64,000 nucleotides of DNA from an uncultured Acidobacteriaceae bacterium (GCA_903842065.1 CAIMKZ010000093.1:124001-188000), one strand, 5' to 3'; shown: positions 16,351-25,407, numbered from the stretch's first letter. A program made the numbers and translations. Notes: generated by a model from the sequence alone, not told the origin.

Positions 16351-18399
16351 TTACTTGGGTTGGTCTGCGAACTCCTCGCTCATCCACTTGACGATTGCGG
16401 TCATGTTCTGTGGGCGGCCCAGGAAGTCCTTGACCAGTTGGGCTGCGGGTTTGGTTGCGCCGGGGTCGAGGACCGAGCGGCGGTAGCGCATGGCGGCTGG
16501 GCCGGTGAGCAGGTTCATTGTGTCGAACTGCGAGAAGAAGTCGATGGCGATGACCTTGTCGAGGACGTAGGTGTAGTAGTTGGACGAGTAGCCAGTGAGA
16601 TGCGTGAAGGTGTCGGCGAAGTGGTCGTTCGGGACCGGCGTAAAGGCCGTGAACTTTTCAAGGTCCTGTTTGTAGAGCCCATCGAAGTCGATCTTTGCCG
16701 GGTCCATGGTGTGGGTCTGGAGCGAGTAAGAGGTGTAGACGAGCTGGGTCTGTAGCCAGCGCCCGCGTCCGTAGGCGGAGGCCGCGTTCATGCGGGCGAT
16801 GAGGTCGGCGGGCAGCACTTCGCCGGTCTGGTAGTGCTTGCCGAAGGCTTGCAGGATGGCGGGGGAGTGGAACATCTCTTCAAGCATCTGCGAGGGCGAC
16901 TCGACGAAGTCGCCTTCGACGTTGAAGCCTCCCTGCTGGCTCCACTGGCCCTGGCTGCCGAGGATGTGATGCATGAGGTGGCCGAACTCGTGGAAGAAAG
17001 TGGTGACTTCGTCGTACTGCATGAGGCCGGGGTCGCCGGCCTGGCCGCCGGAGAAGTTGCAGATCAACATGCCCTCGGGCAACTGGCGTCCGCGGATGCC
17101 GGGCAGCACAGGAGCCGATGAGAACCACTTATCCTTGCCCTCGCGGGGATGCATGTCGAGATAGATGCGGCCGAGCTTTTTGCCGGCGTTGCCGGGCGCG
17201 GCGTCGTAGATGTCAAAGGCGTCGACCGAGGGGTTCCAGAGTGTGACGTCTTTCACGGGCTTGAATGAGACGTGGAAGAGCCGTGCGGCGGTCGAAAGGA
17301 TTCCGTCCTGCACCTGGGCGTAGGGGAAGTAGGGACGCACGCTCTGGGCGTTGAAGTTGAAGGTGCCGCGGCGGTACTGCTCGCTCCAGTAGCCGGAGTC
17401 GGCCACGCTGATGGACTTGAGATCAGGCTGCTGCTTCTGGGCGAAGGTCAGCAACTGCGCGTACTCGCGGTTGGCAGAGGTGTGGGCGGCGGCGTTGACG
17501 TCGTCGATGAGCTTTTGCACGTTGGCGGCCGAGCCGATCATCTGGTCGGCGGTGGCGAGATCGGCAAAGCGCGGGTAGCCGAGGGTTGTTGCGAGGTCCT
17601 GGCGGGCGGCGAGGAGATCGCGGAGGACCTGCTCGTTCTTGGGGTAAGCACGGCCGTGGTAGGCCTCAAACATGCGCAGACGCAGCGCGGCGCTTGAGGC
17701 AAAGCTCATCACAGGGCCCTGGTCGGGGGCGTCGGTGGTGAGGGTGTAGGTGCCGTCGGCGTTGGGCTTGTGGCGGGCGATGTAGTCGTCGGGCAGGCCG
17801 TTGAGCTCGTCGCGGGTGGCGGTGATCTTGAGGGTGCCGTCGGCGACGTTGCGGCCAAAGTCGAGCGAGAGGTTGGTGATCTTGTCCTGTAGCTCGTGGA
17901 CCTTTTTGCGCGTGGCCTCGTCCTTGTCGACGCCGGAGAGGCGGTACTCGAGCAGCGTGTGCTCAAGGTAGCGCCTGGTGGCGGGGTCGTTGGCGGGCAG
18001 GGGGACGGCGGACAGAGCCTTGTAGACCGCCTGGTTGAGGTTCAGGTCGGTGTTGACGGTAGAGACGGCGGCGGTCATCTTCTGGCCCATGTCGCGCATG
18101 GGGGCGGCGTCGGCGAGGGAGTAGAGCAGATAGGCGTTGTTGCCGGCGATGGCCAGCTCATTCTGTGCATCGTCGAAGGGGCGCAGGGTGTTGGCAACGG
18201 TGCGCGGGCCCTTGACGGCGAGCAGCTTGTCGATATCGGCCTTGACGGCGGCCAGGCGCTGGTTGACCCAGGTTTCGAGCGCTGCGGGGTTTTTGGCGAC
18301 GACCCATGCGTGCAGGGGATCGGCAGCGGGCTGGGCGGGGGCGGCGAGGACAAGCAGCAGAACAGCACAACAGACGGAAACAACTCGGAGAATCTTCAT
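16351..18399 (-). CDS. Secreted M3-family zinc metallopeptidase (oligopeptidase)
   Basis: The 682-residue protein starts at ATG 18399. A signal peptide covers residues 1-22 (VVSVCCAVLLLVLAAPAQ), unlike cytoplasmic OpdA/Dcp, so a periplasmic site is expected. The zinc motif FFHEFGHLMHHILG is at about residues 469-480, followed by the third ligand region (VESPSQMLEEM) 25 residues on, as in thimet oligopeptidases. The helical N-terminal half is typical of the fold. It should hydrolyse short peptides. It is divergent from priA across 84 bases. Confidence 0.94.
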   Translation of the reverse strand: MKILRVVSVCCAVLLLVLAAPAQPAADPLHAWVVAKNPAALETWVNQRLAAVKADIDKLLAVKGPRTVANTLRPFDDAQNELAIAGNNAYLLYSLADAAPMRDMGQKMTAAVSTVNTDLNLNQAVYKALSAVPLPANDPATRRYLEHTLLEYRLSGVDKDEATRKKVHELQDKITNLSLDFGRNVADGTLKITATRDELNGLPDDYIARHKPNADGTYTLTTDAPDQGPVMSFASSAALRLRMFEAYHGRAYPKNEQVLRDLLAARQDLATTLGYPRFADLATADQMIGSAANVQKLIDDVNAAAHTSANREYAQLLTFAQKQQPDLKSISVADSGYWSEQYRRGTFNFNAQSVRPYFPYAQVQDGILSTAARLFHVSFKPVKDVTLWNPSVDAFDIYDAAPGNAGKKLGRIYLDMHPREGKDKWFSSAPVLPGIRGRQLPEGMLICNFSGGQAGDPGLMQYDEVTTFFHEFGHLMHHILGSQGQWSQQGGFNVEGDFVESPSQMLEEMFHSPAILQAFGKHYQTGEVLPADLIARMNAASAYGRGRWLQTQLVYTSYSLQTHTMDPAKIDFDGLYKQDLEKFTAFTPVPNDHFADTFTHLTGYSSNYYTYVLDKVIAIDFFSQFDTMNLLTGPAAMRYRRSVLDPGATKPAAQLVKDFLGRPQNMTAIVKWMSEEFADQPK

Positions 18400-18483
18400 T
18401 GCGGGAGTATTTCACTTTGGGGCGCGGTTGAAAAGAGGGGGAAATTTCGGAGTGCGGGGTGAGTTTAGACTTAGGGCTGACCC

Positions 18484-21063
18484 ATGAGCCTCTACTGCGA
18501 AGTCGCGCTGCCCGTGCCGCTGGACCGCACCTTTACCTATGCGGTGCCGGTGGCGCAGAGTGTCGTGCGCGGGTCGCGGGTGATTGCGCCGTTCCGGAAC
18601 GAAAAGCTGATCGGCGTGGTGACTGCGGTGGACGTGAAGGCTCCGGCGGACTTCGAGGTGAAGCGGCTGGAGGCGGTGCTGGACGAGGAGCCTCTGCTGA
18701 GCGAGGGGCTGATGCAGTTGGCCGAGTGGATCGCGCAGTACTATCTTGCGCCGCTGGGCGAGGTGCTGCGGGCGATGCTGCCGCTGATGGCCGAGGTGCG
18801 CAGAACGGTCTACTACCGGATTACGGACCAGGGTCGGGATGCGCTGGCCAAGGCGGCGGAGGAGGCGGGGGGAGATTCTCGCCTTCAGAGCGGAAAGGCA
18901 AGCGCAGGTCCTTCGACTCGTCCGCTGTGCGGACTCGCTCAGGATGACAGCGGTAGAAATAGAGATCGCGGCACGGAGAAGCGGAGTTCGCGCCGGGGCA
19001 AACTGAGCGCCGAAGAGCAGGACATGGAGTTCCGGGTGCTGTCGCGGCTGGCCAAGGGCGAGCCGGTCAAGGTATCGACTCTGCGAACAGGTACCGCCGC
19101 TTCGTTGACCGTGCTGGCCGGGTTGGTGAGGAAGAAGTGGATTGCGCGGGAGACGGCGGCGGCGGAGCGCGATGCGCGGCGCATGGAGCGCTTCGCGATT
19201 TTGATGCCTGAAGCACGGCTGCCGAAGCTCACAGCAAATCAGCAGGCGATTCTGGCCGAGCTGGCGGCGATGGGCGGCGAGATGACGCTCAAGGAGCTGC
19301 GCAGCAAGGAGCTTTCTCCTTCTACGCTGGACACGCTGGTAAGGCGAGGGCTGGTGCGGATCGAGGAGCGGGCGGCGGTCTTTCATCTGGGCGGGCTGGA
19401 GCCGACAACGAATGCTTTCGCGCTGAATGAGGCGCAGACCGAGTCGCTGGCCGGGATCGTTTCGGCACTTGGCGGATTCAAGCCGATGCTGCTCCACGGC
19501 GTGACGGGTTCGGGCAAGACGGCAGTGTATCTGGCCGCGATGCAGAGAGCGCTGGACAAGGGCTTGTCGTCGATTCTGCTCGTTCCCGAGATCGGGCTGA
19601 CTCCGCAGATGGTGGGGCTGCTCGATCGGGCCTTTGGCGAGAAGGTGGCGTTGCTGCACTCCGCGCTTACGCCCGATGAGCGCTCCGAGCAGTGGCGGCG
19701 GATCAGACGCGGCGATGCGCCGATCGTGGTGGGCACGCGCTCGGCGATTTTTGCGCCCGCGCCGAATCTGGGCATGATTCTTGTGGATGAGGAGCACGAC
19801 CAGAGCTACAAGCAGGAAGAGACGCCGCGCTACAACGCGCGCGACGTGGCGGTGATGCGCGCCAAACTAGCCGGGGCTGTGGTGGTGCTTGGTTCGGCTA
19901 CGCCATCGCTTGAGAGCTGGCAGAACGTGGAGCTGGGCCGCTACACGCGCATCGAGCTCAAGGAGCGTGTGATGAACCGCGCACTGCCGGCTGTAGAGCT
20001 TGTGGACATGCGGCAGGAGTTTCAGGAGACGGGCAAGGAGCAGCTGTTCTCGCGCAAATTGGTCGAGGAGACGAGGACGGCTCTGGATCGCGGCGAACAG
20101 GCGCTGATATTGCTCAATCGGCGCGGCTACTCGTTTGCCGTGATCTGCCGGGCCTGCGGTGAGAGGCTGGAGTGCCAGAACTGCGCCATTTCGCTGACAC
20201 ACCACAAACCTTCGGATGAGGACGGCCTGGCGCGCGAAGGGCAGCGGCTGGAGTGCCACTACTGCGGCTATCGGCGCACGGTTCCGGCGAAGTGCCCGAA
20301 GTGCTCGAGCGAGCACCTCTACTACCTGGGGGCGGGCTCGCAACAGGGTGAGGAGCGGCTTGCGGAGATCTTTCCCGGCGCGCGGATCGGACGCATGGAC
20401 CGCGACACCACGCGCGGCCGCCACGACCTGGAAAGGTTGCTGGCGCGGCTGCACTCGGGCGAGATCAATCTGCTGGTGGGCACGCAGATGGTTGCCAAGG
20501 GCCACGACATTCACGGGATTACATTAGTGGGCGTGGTGGGCTGCGATCACTCGCTCACCATGCCGGACTTTCGCTCGGCCGAGCGGGTCTTTCAGCTGAT
20601 GATGCAGGTATCAGGCCGGGCCGGACGCGGAGAGCTTCCAGGGCGCGTGGTGGTGCAGACGTATTACCCGGACCACTACGCCATTCAGGCGGCCATTACG
20701 CACGACTATGCAACGTTTGCCGGGAAGGAGCTGAAGTACCGGCGCATGATGCACTATCCGCCGTTTGCGGCGCTGGCCAACGTGCTGGTGCACTCGGAGA
20801 AACTGGAAGAGGCGGCCGGGTGGGCGTCGGTATTGGGCAAGGCGCTTGTGAAGAGCCAGAGCGGCGGAGCGGTTCGCGTGCTGGGGCCGTGTACTGCGCC
20901 CATCGCGCGCATCAAGGGGGTCTACCGCTTCCATCTGATTCTCAAGTCGAACTCGCGCAAGTCACTGAACGAGGCGTTGCGCGCGATGCTGGAGGAGGCC
21001 GATAAGGCTGGCGTTCCGCGGCGCAATGTGGTGGTGGATGTGGATGCTATGCGGCTGATGTGA
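18484..21063 (+). CDS. priA: Primosomal replication-restart helicase PriA
   Basis: The 859-residue protein is longer than the usual 730-800. The N-terminal 3'-DNA-binding domain (residues 1-105) is followed by a winged-helix region. Walker A is TGSGKT near 341-346, Walker B is ILVDEEHDQ, and VLGSATPS is motif III. The zinc-binding module has CRACGERLECQNC and CHYCGYRRTVPAKCPKC. It reloads the replisome at stalled forks. Residues about 128-172 (DSRLQSGKASAG... to ...SSRRGKL) are an in-frame insert encoded by a low-complexity repeat that is foreign to the family. It sits at a domain junction, so function is probably preserved. Confidence 0.95.
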   Translation: MSLYCEVALPVPLDRTFTYAVPVAQSVVRGSRVIAPFRNEKLIGVVTAVDVKAPADFEVKRLEAVLDEEPLLSEGLMQLAEWIAQYYLAPLGEVLRAMLPLMAEVRRTVYYRITDQGRDALAKAAEEAGGDSRLQSGKASAGPSTRPLCGLAQDDSGRNRDRGTEKRSSRRGKLSAEEQDMEFRVLSRLAKGEPVKVSTLRTGTAASLTVLAGLVRKKWIARETAAAERDARRMERFAILMPEARLPKLTANQQAILAELAAMGGEMTLKELRSKELSPSTLDTLVRRGLVRIEERAAVFHLGGLEPTTNAFALNEAQTESLAGIVSALGGFKPMLLHGVTGSGKTAVYLAAMQRALDKGLSSILLVPEIGLTPQMVGLLDRAFGEKVALLHSALTPDERSEQWRRIRRGDAPIVVGTRSAIFAPAPNLGMILVDEEHDQSYKQEETPRYNARDVAVMRAKLAGAVVVLGSATPSLESWQNVELGRYTRIELKERVMNRALPAVELVDMRQEFQETGKEQLFSRKLVEETRTALDRGEQALILLNRRGYSFAVICRACGERLECQNCAISLTHHKPSDEDGLAREGQRLECHYCGYRRTVPAKCPKCSSEHLYYLGAGSQQGEERLAEIFPGARIGRMDRDTTRGRHDLERLLARLHSGEINLLVGTQMVAKGHDIHGITLVGVVGCDHSLTMPDFRSAERVFQLMMQVSGRAGRGELPGRVVVQTYYPDHYAIQAAITHDYATFAGKELKYRRMMHYPPFAALANVLVHSEKLEEAAGWASVLGKALVKSQSGGAVRVLGPCTAPIARIKGVYRFHLILKSNSRKSLNEALRAMLEEADKAGVPRRNVVVDVDAMRLM
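18905..18951. repeat. In-frame dispersed repeat inside priA
   Basis: The segment contains the inverted pair GTCCGC/GCGGAC (around 18921-18934) and reads in frame as PSTRPLCGLAQDDS. Such CTTCGACTCGTCC...CTCAGGATGAC phrases are common interspersed repeats in bacterial genomes (general knowledge). Only one copy is seen in this window. Confidence 0.5.
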
Positions 21064-21072
21064 GGAAAAAAC

Positions 21073-21239
21073 AGCGGTGCTAGCTGCGTTAGCGTTGTTA
21101 GCGGTGTTAGTAATACGCTGACAAGCCGCCACGAATGAGCAGGACGTGTTGCCTCGTGCTATTCCGCTGGAAGGTGTATTAGCTTCGGACTAACCCCGCT
21201 GACGCCGCTAGCCTCGCTAACACCGCTAACTCCGCTACA
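21073..21239. repeat. Family C repeats in inverted orientation between priA and M50 gene
   Basis: One array of AGCGGTGTT-type units (21073-21112) follows the priA stop. A second array (21189-21239) is in the opposite orientation, and GTTAGCGGTGTTAG (21097-21110) is exactly complementary to 21217-21230. The M50 stop codon (21235-21237) lies inside the second array. The two arrays could pair into a large stem and terminate both convergent genes. Confidence 0.8.
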
Positions 21240-22155
21240 TAACGAAGTGCAGCAGCGAGTTTTCGTAGAAGGGCGTCGGGGTAAAGGTGAGCACGAGCAG
21301 GATGAGTCCTGTGACGCCCATCAGGATGCGACCTCTGGTGAGAGGCTCGTCGTTCAGCACGCGGGGATGGCGCATGGCCGGAATGAACAGGAAGGCTCCC
21401 CACAGAATCCAGCCCACCCAGCAGAAGATGCCGGCGGCAAACAAGACAAATGGCAGGATGTTGGTGAGGATGCGATGCAGACGGGGCGAGATGGAAAAGA
21501 GGATATGGCCGCCGTCGAGCTGACCTCCGGGGATGAGGTTGAGCGAGGTGATGAAGATGCCGATCCATCCGGCGACCAGAACCGGGTGAGGCGCCAGGTG
21601 ATTGAACGCGGGCAGGTGCGGGTACCAGTGCAGCAGGATCGCGTGAACGATGCGGAAGGACAGCGGCTCTCCGCCGAAGCGCAGCCCCTCAGTGGGAATG
21701 GGTGCATCCACGCTCAGAGTAAACCCGGCTGCGATGGCGACTATCGAGACGATGAAGCCGCATAGCGGGCCGTAGATGCCCACGTCCATCAGAGCGTTGC
21801 GGGTAGGGATGCGAGACTTGATTTTGATGACCGCACCGGCGGTTCCGCTCAGTGTGGGCGCGGGAAGGACCCAGGGCATGGTGGAGCGGATCTTGTGATA
21901 GCGGCATGCAAAGTAATGCCCGAATTCATGGATGAGCAGAATGCCGAGCAGGGTAACGGAGAAGGGAATTCCGATGGGGAAGAGGTGCGGGTGAGCGGCC
22001 AGCCATCCCCATGGCCACAGGTCGCTATCGCGAACCACCGGAGGCATGCCTTCGCGGAAGTTCTGCATAAAGCGAGCGCCGTTTGCCGTGGTCGTAATAA
22101 CAGTCACGACAAACAGAAGAGCCGGTAGTCCGTAGGCCCGGAAGAAGGATCGCAC
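21235..22155 (-). CDS. M50 (site-2-protease-like) membrane metalloprotease
   Basis: The 306-residue protein starts at GTG 22155. It has several hydrophobic membrane spans. The zinc motif HEFGH is at residues 76-80 inside a membrane segment (TLLGILLIHEFGHYFACRYH). The third ligand region NLIPGGQLDGGHILF lies near 210. An APTLSGTAGAVIKIKSRIPTRNAL segment resembles the plant EGY/cyanobacterial branch. It probably performs intramembrane proteolysis of an unknown substrate; no anti-sigma substrate is adjacent. The stop codon is contributed by a family C repeat. Confidence 0.88.
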   Translation of the reverse strand: MRSFFRAYGLPALLFVVTVITTTANGARFMQNFREGMPPVVRDSDLWPWGWLAAHPHLFPIGIPFSVTLLGILLIHEFGHYFACRYHKIRSTMPWVLPAPTLSGTAGAVIKIKSRIPTRNALMDVGIYGPLCGFIVSIVAIAAGFTLSVDAPIPTEGLRFGGEPLSFRIVHAILLHWYPHLPAFNHLAPHPVLVAGWIGIFITSLNLIPGGQLDGGHILFSISPRLHRILTNILPFVLFAAGIFCWVGWILWGAFLFIPAMRHPRVLNDEPLTRGRILMGVTGLILLVLTFTPTPFYENSLLHFVM

Positions 22156-22254
22156 AGAATTCCCGCCTGGAACGGATGATGAGCACTACACGGTGGTGAT
22201 TAGCTGGCCGCGCTTCAACGGAATTCCGGGCCCTGACGGCGCAGCCAGCAGAGC

Positions 22255-22560
22255 CTATTGAGCAGGGCTGGTCTCGATGACGTGAAGCTCTTTGCCGGGC
22301 TTGAATCGAACGGCCTTGCCGGGAGCGATGCTCACCTCGGTGCCGGTACGCGGATTGCGTCCGATGCCGGTCTTGCGGGCGCGCACACTGAAGACTCCGA
22401 AACCGCGGAGTTCGATGCGGTCGCCGGCCGCCATGGCCTGCTTCAGACCTTCGAATACCGTGTCTACGGCCGCTTCAGCCTTGGTGCGCGGCAGTCCCGT
22501 ACGTTCGATTACCTGATGAACGATATCCTGCTTGATCAATGGGTACCTCACTGGGGCCAT
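22255..22560 (-). CDS. HU/IHF-family DNA-binding protein
   Basis: The core (IKQDIVHQVIERTGLPRTKAEAAVDTVFEGLKQAM and then IELRGFGVFSVRARKTGIGRNPRTG) is a complete HU/IHF fold, with the DNA-binding arm around GRNPRTG. The ATG at 22560 gives 101 residues. A TTG at 22539 gives 94 residues, the family norm, and has AGG six bases upstream, so it may be the real start. The protein bends or wraps DNA as a dimer. It is a single gene, upstream of the M50 gene on the same strand. Whether it is HU or IHF cannot be told here. Confidence 0.9.
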   Translation of the reverse strand: MAPVRYPLIKQDIVHQVIERTGLPRTKAEAAVDTVFEGLKQAMAAGDRIELRGFGVFSVRARKTGIGRNPRTGTEVSIAPGKAVRFKPGKELHVIETSPAQ

Positions 22561-22933
22561 GGGCTTGATACTGACACCACTACGCCCTATATGGCACATA
22601 GTACAGATTTTGCGGCAATTATGGAACACCCTTGCTGGAACGGGGGTATCCGAATGAGTATACCGGTGGCCGGGACGGGAGGAACCCGTAACAGAATTTG
22701 TATTCCACAGCCGATTTTATTGGCAACTTGCTGTGGCCTTACGTAAGATGTGTCTCGTCAGCGTACAGACCGGCGGCTTACTCACTCGATTCGTATCGTG
22801 AGCCGGTTCGTCCTGTTTCGCCTCCGGGGAACGTGCGGAGGCTATTCTGGATGCAACCGTGCAGGGTGAGGCGAGCGTCGACTGCTATGTCTGTCCCGTT
22901 TCGGTCCAGTAATTCGAAACGGCAAGGGCTCAG
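22561..22933. other. Intergenic region between divergent HU-like and response-regulator genes
   Basis: I see no gene. It must hold both promoters. A short CCACAG...CTGTGG inverted repeat occurs around 22706-22736. No clear -35/-10 pair is apparent. Confidence 0.4.
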
Positions 22934-23596
22934 ATGGCAGGGGTTTCCCGTCTACGTACAATCCGCATTGGAGTTGTAGCCGACGAGCCAATACGTGCCG
23001 CCGGCCTGAAGAGCATATTCGAGCAGCCCTCCGAAGAGGGTAAAACTCGGCTTGTTCCGGTTGTTGGCACGGTCTCAGAACTCCTGTCAGGCGCCACTCC
23101 CGAGTACATAGTCGTGGACCTGCACGAGTCGTCGGGGTTTGAGACGGTTGAGACCATTCACCGTCTTCGTCCGGAGATCCGGCTGATCGTCATCGGCCCG
23201 CAACACAACGACGAACTCGTATTGAGCGCGATTGTTGCCGGTGCCCGTGGCTATCTTGATCCCTCCGCCGGGCCTGACGTCGTGTACCGGGCTATCGAGA
23301 TAGTTACTTCAGGCTCAATCTGGGCGCCGCGGCGTCTGTTGTCCCGCCTGATCGACCGCCTCCTGCGTGTGCCGGAATCCAGTGTTCCCGGCGGTTCTCA
23401 GCTTACTCTGCGCGAGCGGCAGGTGCTGGAACTGATTCTGGCCGCCCGTTCCAACCGCGAAATCGCCGAGGAACTGGGGATCGAGGAGCGAACGGTTAAA
23501 TCCTACGTGGGCCGGCTGATGCGCAAGGCCGGAGCAGACAACCGAATCCGGCTATCCATGTCGGCTCTCGGACAGGCCCTCCAGCCCAAACTTTAA
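22934..23596 (+). CDS. NarL/LuxR-type response regulator with atypical receiver
   Basis: The 220-residue protein starts at ATG 22934 behind AAGGGCTC. The receiver domain (residues 9-125) keeps the acidic pair D17-E18 (VVADEP) and a likely phospho-Asp D62 (YIVVDLHE). The conserved Thr/Ser position reads VIGPQ (G88), and the conserved Lys after GARGYL is replaced (LDPSAG, P110). The HTH domain at about 155-215 is standard (LTLRERQVLELILAARSNREIAEELGIEERTVKSYVGRLMRK). No histidine kinase is adjacent. Loss of the switch residues suggests control that does not depend on normal phosphorylation. Confidence 0.88.
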   Translation: MAGVSRLRTIRIGVVADEPIRAAGLKSIFEQPSEEGKTRLVPVVGTVSELLSGATPEYIVVDLHESSGFETVETIHRLRPEIRLIVIGPQHNDELVLSAIVAGARGYLDPSAGPDVVYRAIEIVTSGSIWAPRRLLSRLIDRLLRVPESSVPGGSQLTLRERQVLELILAARSNREIAEELGIEERTVKSYVGRLMRKAGADNRIRLSMSALGQALQPKL

Positions 23597-23627
23597 GCGG
23601 TTATTACAGCGGCTCCTCAGACGGGGA

Positions 23628-23653
23628 GTAACGTTAACTGTTGTAACGTTAAC
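23628..23653. promoter_or_regulatory. Two direct copies of GTAACGTTAAC
   Basis: The 11-mer occurs at 23628-23638 and 23643-23653, a 15-base period. Its core (GTTAACGTTAAC-like) is itself nearly palindromic. The position is 32 bases past the regulator stop, upstream of a gene-free segment that ends in a strong terminator. It could be a regulator binding site. Confidence 0.45.
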
Positions 23654-23744
23654 ATGGTTACTTTGATGCAGTGTCCTTAAGTGCTCTTGTGGGGTTACTC
23701 GGTATAGGCGAATCTGTGTACAGAAACAACGCAGATCTGGGGAA

Positions 23745-23796
23745 AGGAGTTCCCAGGCACCATGAAATCATGTGGCCTGTGAACTCCTCTTTTTTT
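23745..23796 (+). terminator. Long-stem intrinsic terminator
   Basis: Arms 23745-23764 and 23769-23788 pair over 17 of 20 positions with an AAAT loop. They are followed by CTTTTTTT. It lies about 150 bases beyond the regulator stop, so it ends either a long 3' UTR or a separate small transcript. The rest of 23597-23922 has no gene. Confidence 0.85.
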
Positions 23797-23922
23797 GTTT
23801 ATACGGAATACAGCGCCTGTATAGAGAAGAGTTTACGTTCGGCGCGTGAAATGGGACACGGTACCAGGAATTGCAGTGGTTAGCACCGTCCGCGATGCTG
23901 GCTTTACATGTAAGTTTTGGAC

Positions 23923-25347
23923 TTACTGGTGTGCGAGGTAGGTGCTGGAGAAGCGGTCGTGCCAGCAGAGCTTTCCCTCATCGAACAGGCTCCACAGGAA
24001 TCCGAGGCCGAAAGGCAGCACGGAAAGCAGCAGTGCGAGGAGACGCCTGGTGCGCTGGGCGCGAGTCGGAGTCCTGCCGTCGAAGCCGGTGAAGCGCAGG
24101 CGTGCGTACTTCATGCCTGGAGTTGCGTTGGCCAGGGTGTAGAAGAGCGCCAGATAGAGCAGGACGATGATACCGAGGGCAGCGGCGGACGTGATGGCGA
24201 TGGTGCGCAGTCCGGGTAGCTCGGCGTCGTGCACGAGCGCCGCTCCCATGGCGCCGAGCAGGGCTGAGGCGACGAGGAAGCCGTCTACCAGGAGTGCCAT
24301 GAGGCGGCGGCCGATGAAGGCCGGCTGGAGGATGTGAGAGGGCTCAGGCGATGGCACGGGATCGGGGAGGACATTGGCGGCTTCGAGGGACTGTGGTTGA
24401 GGATCGATGCGTGGCCAGTCCGGCTGTTCCCATACGGCTGCTGCCTCGGGTTCAGTGGAGATGACCAGCGGATTGACCTCGAAGATGCTCAGCTGCGGGT
24501 TCTGCTCGGTCTCGGATACAGATCCCGCGGCGATACGGGGACGGACGCGACGCGCGGCGACGAGTTCGCGCGGAACTTCGGCAACAGCGATGGGAAGAGA
24601 ATCGGACTCGGCGTACGGGGCGGGCTCGGCGGCAGGGCCAGCTTCGGGGAGCTTCCACCACTCGTCTTCAAATAGGTTATTGGCCGCTGCTGGCTGCGCG
24701 ATGTTCTCAGGCTCGCAGGCTGCGGTTGGGGCTGATTCGAGCAGAGCCTGGACCGGAGAGGTGGCGGGTTCGGCAAAGACGTTTTCCAAGCCTGACAGTT
24801 CAAGCCTGTCATTCTCAGGGCCGGCAACAGGCTGAACAGGGGCAGGTTGAGTAAGAACCCGCGGGGTTTCAATCTGCTGTTGTTCGAGCGTAGCCAGGCG
24901 GATAGGGATGTGTTCGGCGCGTGGAGTGCGCTCGGCGAGGTCGGCGCCTTGAGACAGTGTGGACTCCGCGGAGGTGATGGCGCGGAGATTGGCGAGGACG
25001 CCTTCTGCGACCTTGCGAGCCTCGATGGCGGTGCGGGATGCCTCTTCGGCGACGCGGAGGGCTTCGCGGGCCTCGGTGGCCAAAGCATCGCCGAAGCTAG
25101 GGGCGTTGGCGTAGCGCGCGGCCACGCGGGCAGCGGCCTCCTGAGCGCGGCGGCTCATGTTCGAAGCGATTTCCAGGGCGGAGACGCGCTCGGCGGGCGA
25201 GGCTGGCTTGCGGCAGCGATGTTCGGCGATGCGGCGATTGACTTCGTCTTTCCACGATGGAGAGATCGCTTGATTCGTGGCAGGCGTCAAGGTGTGCCGT
25301 TTGCCTTTCTGCTCGGCTCCGGGAGCCGGCGGATGATTGCCGAACAT
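23923..25347 (-). CDS. RDD-family membrane protein with long low-complexity N-terminal region
   Basis: The 474-residue protein starts at ATG 25347. Residues 1-165 are Ala/Glu/Arg-rich and helical in character. Residues 165-330 are Pro/Glu/Ala-rich and probably disordered. The C-terminal RDD domain (about 340-474) starts IGRRLMALLVDGFLVASALLG and has the Arg and Asp residues for which the family is named. Three membrane spans follow, then GMKYARLRF and WHDRFSSTYL. RDD proteins are linked to ion transport in some bacteria, but the function here is unknown. It is divergent from lptD across 60 bases, so the two may share a control region. Confidence 0.85.
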   Translation of the reverse strand: MFGNHPPAPGAEQKGKRHTLTPATNQAISPSWKDEVNRRIAEHRCRKPASPAERVSALEIASNMSRRAQEAAARVAARYANAPSFGDALATEAREALRVAEEASRTAIEARKVAEGVLANLRAITSAESTLSQGADLAERTPRAEHIPIRLATLEQQQIETPRVLTQPAPVQPVAGPENDRLELSGLENVFAEPATSPVQALLESAPTAACEPENIAQPAAANNLFEDEWWKLPEAGPAAEPAPYAESDSLPIAVAEVPRELVAARRVRPRIAAGSVSETEQNPQLSIFEVNPLVISTEPEAAAVWEQPDWPRIDPQPQSLEAANVLPDPVPSPEPSHILQPAFIGRRLMALLVDGFLVASALLGAMGAALVHDAELPGLRTIAITSAAALGIIVLLYLALFYTLANATPGMKYARLRFTGFDGRTPTRAQRTRRLLALLLSVLPFGLGFLWSLFDEGKLCWHDRFSSTYLAHQ

Positions 25348-25407
25348 CGAAACGCATTCAACATGAAGGCAGCTTTGTTATGCTGAGCCTAAGTTGGCTG
25401 ACTTCGG

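Noticed and set aside
21073..21239. Reading the 9-mer arrays as a CRISPR or VNTR locus
   Set aside because: Units are contiguous, only 4-5 per array, and recur at several unrelated loci.
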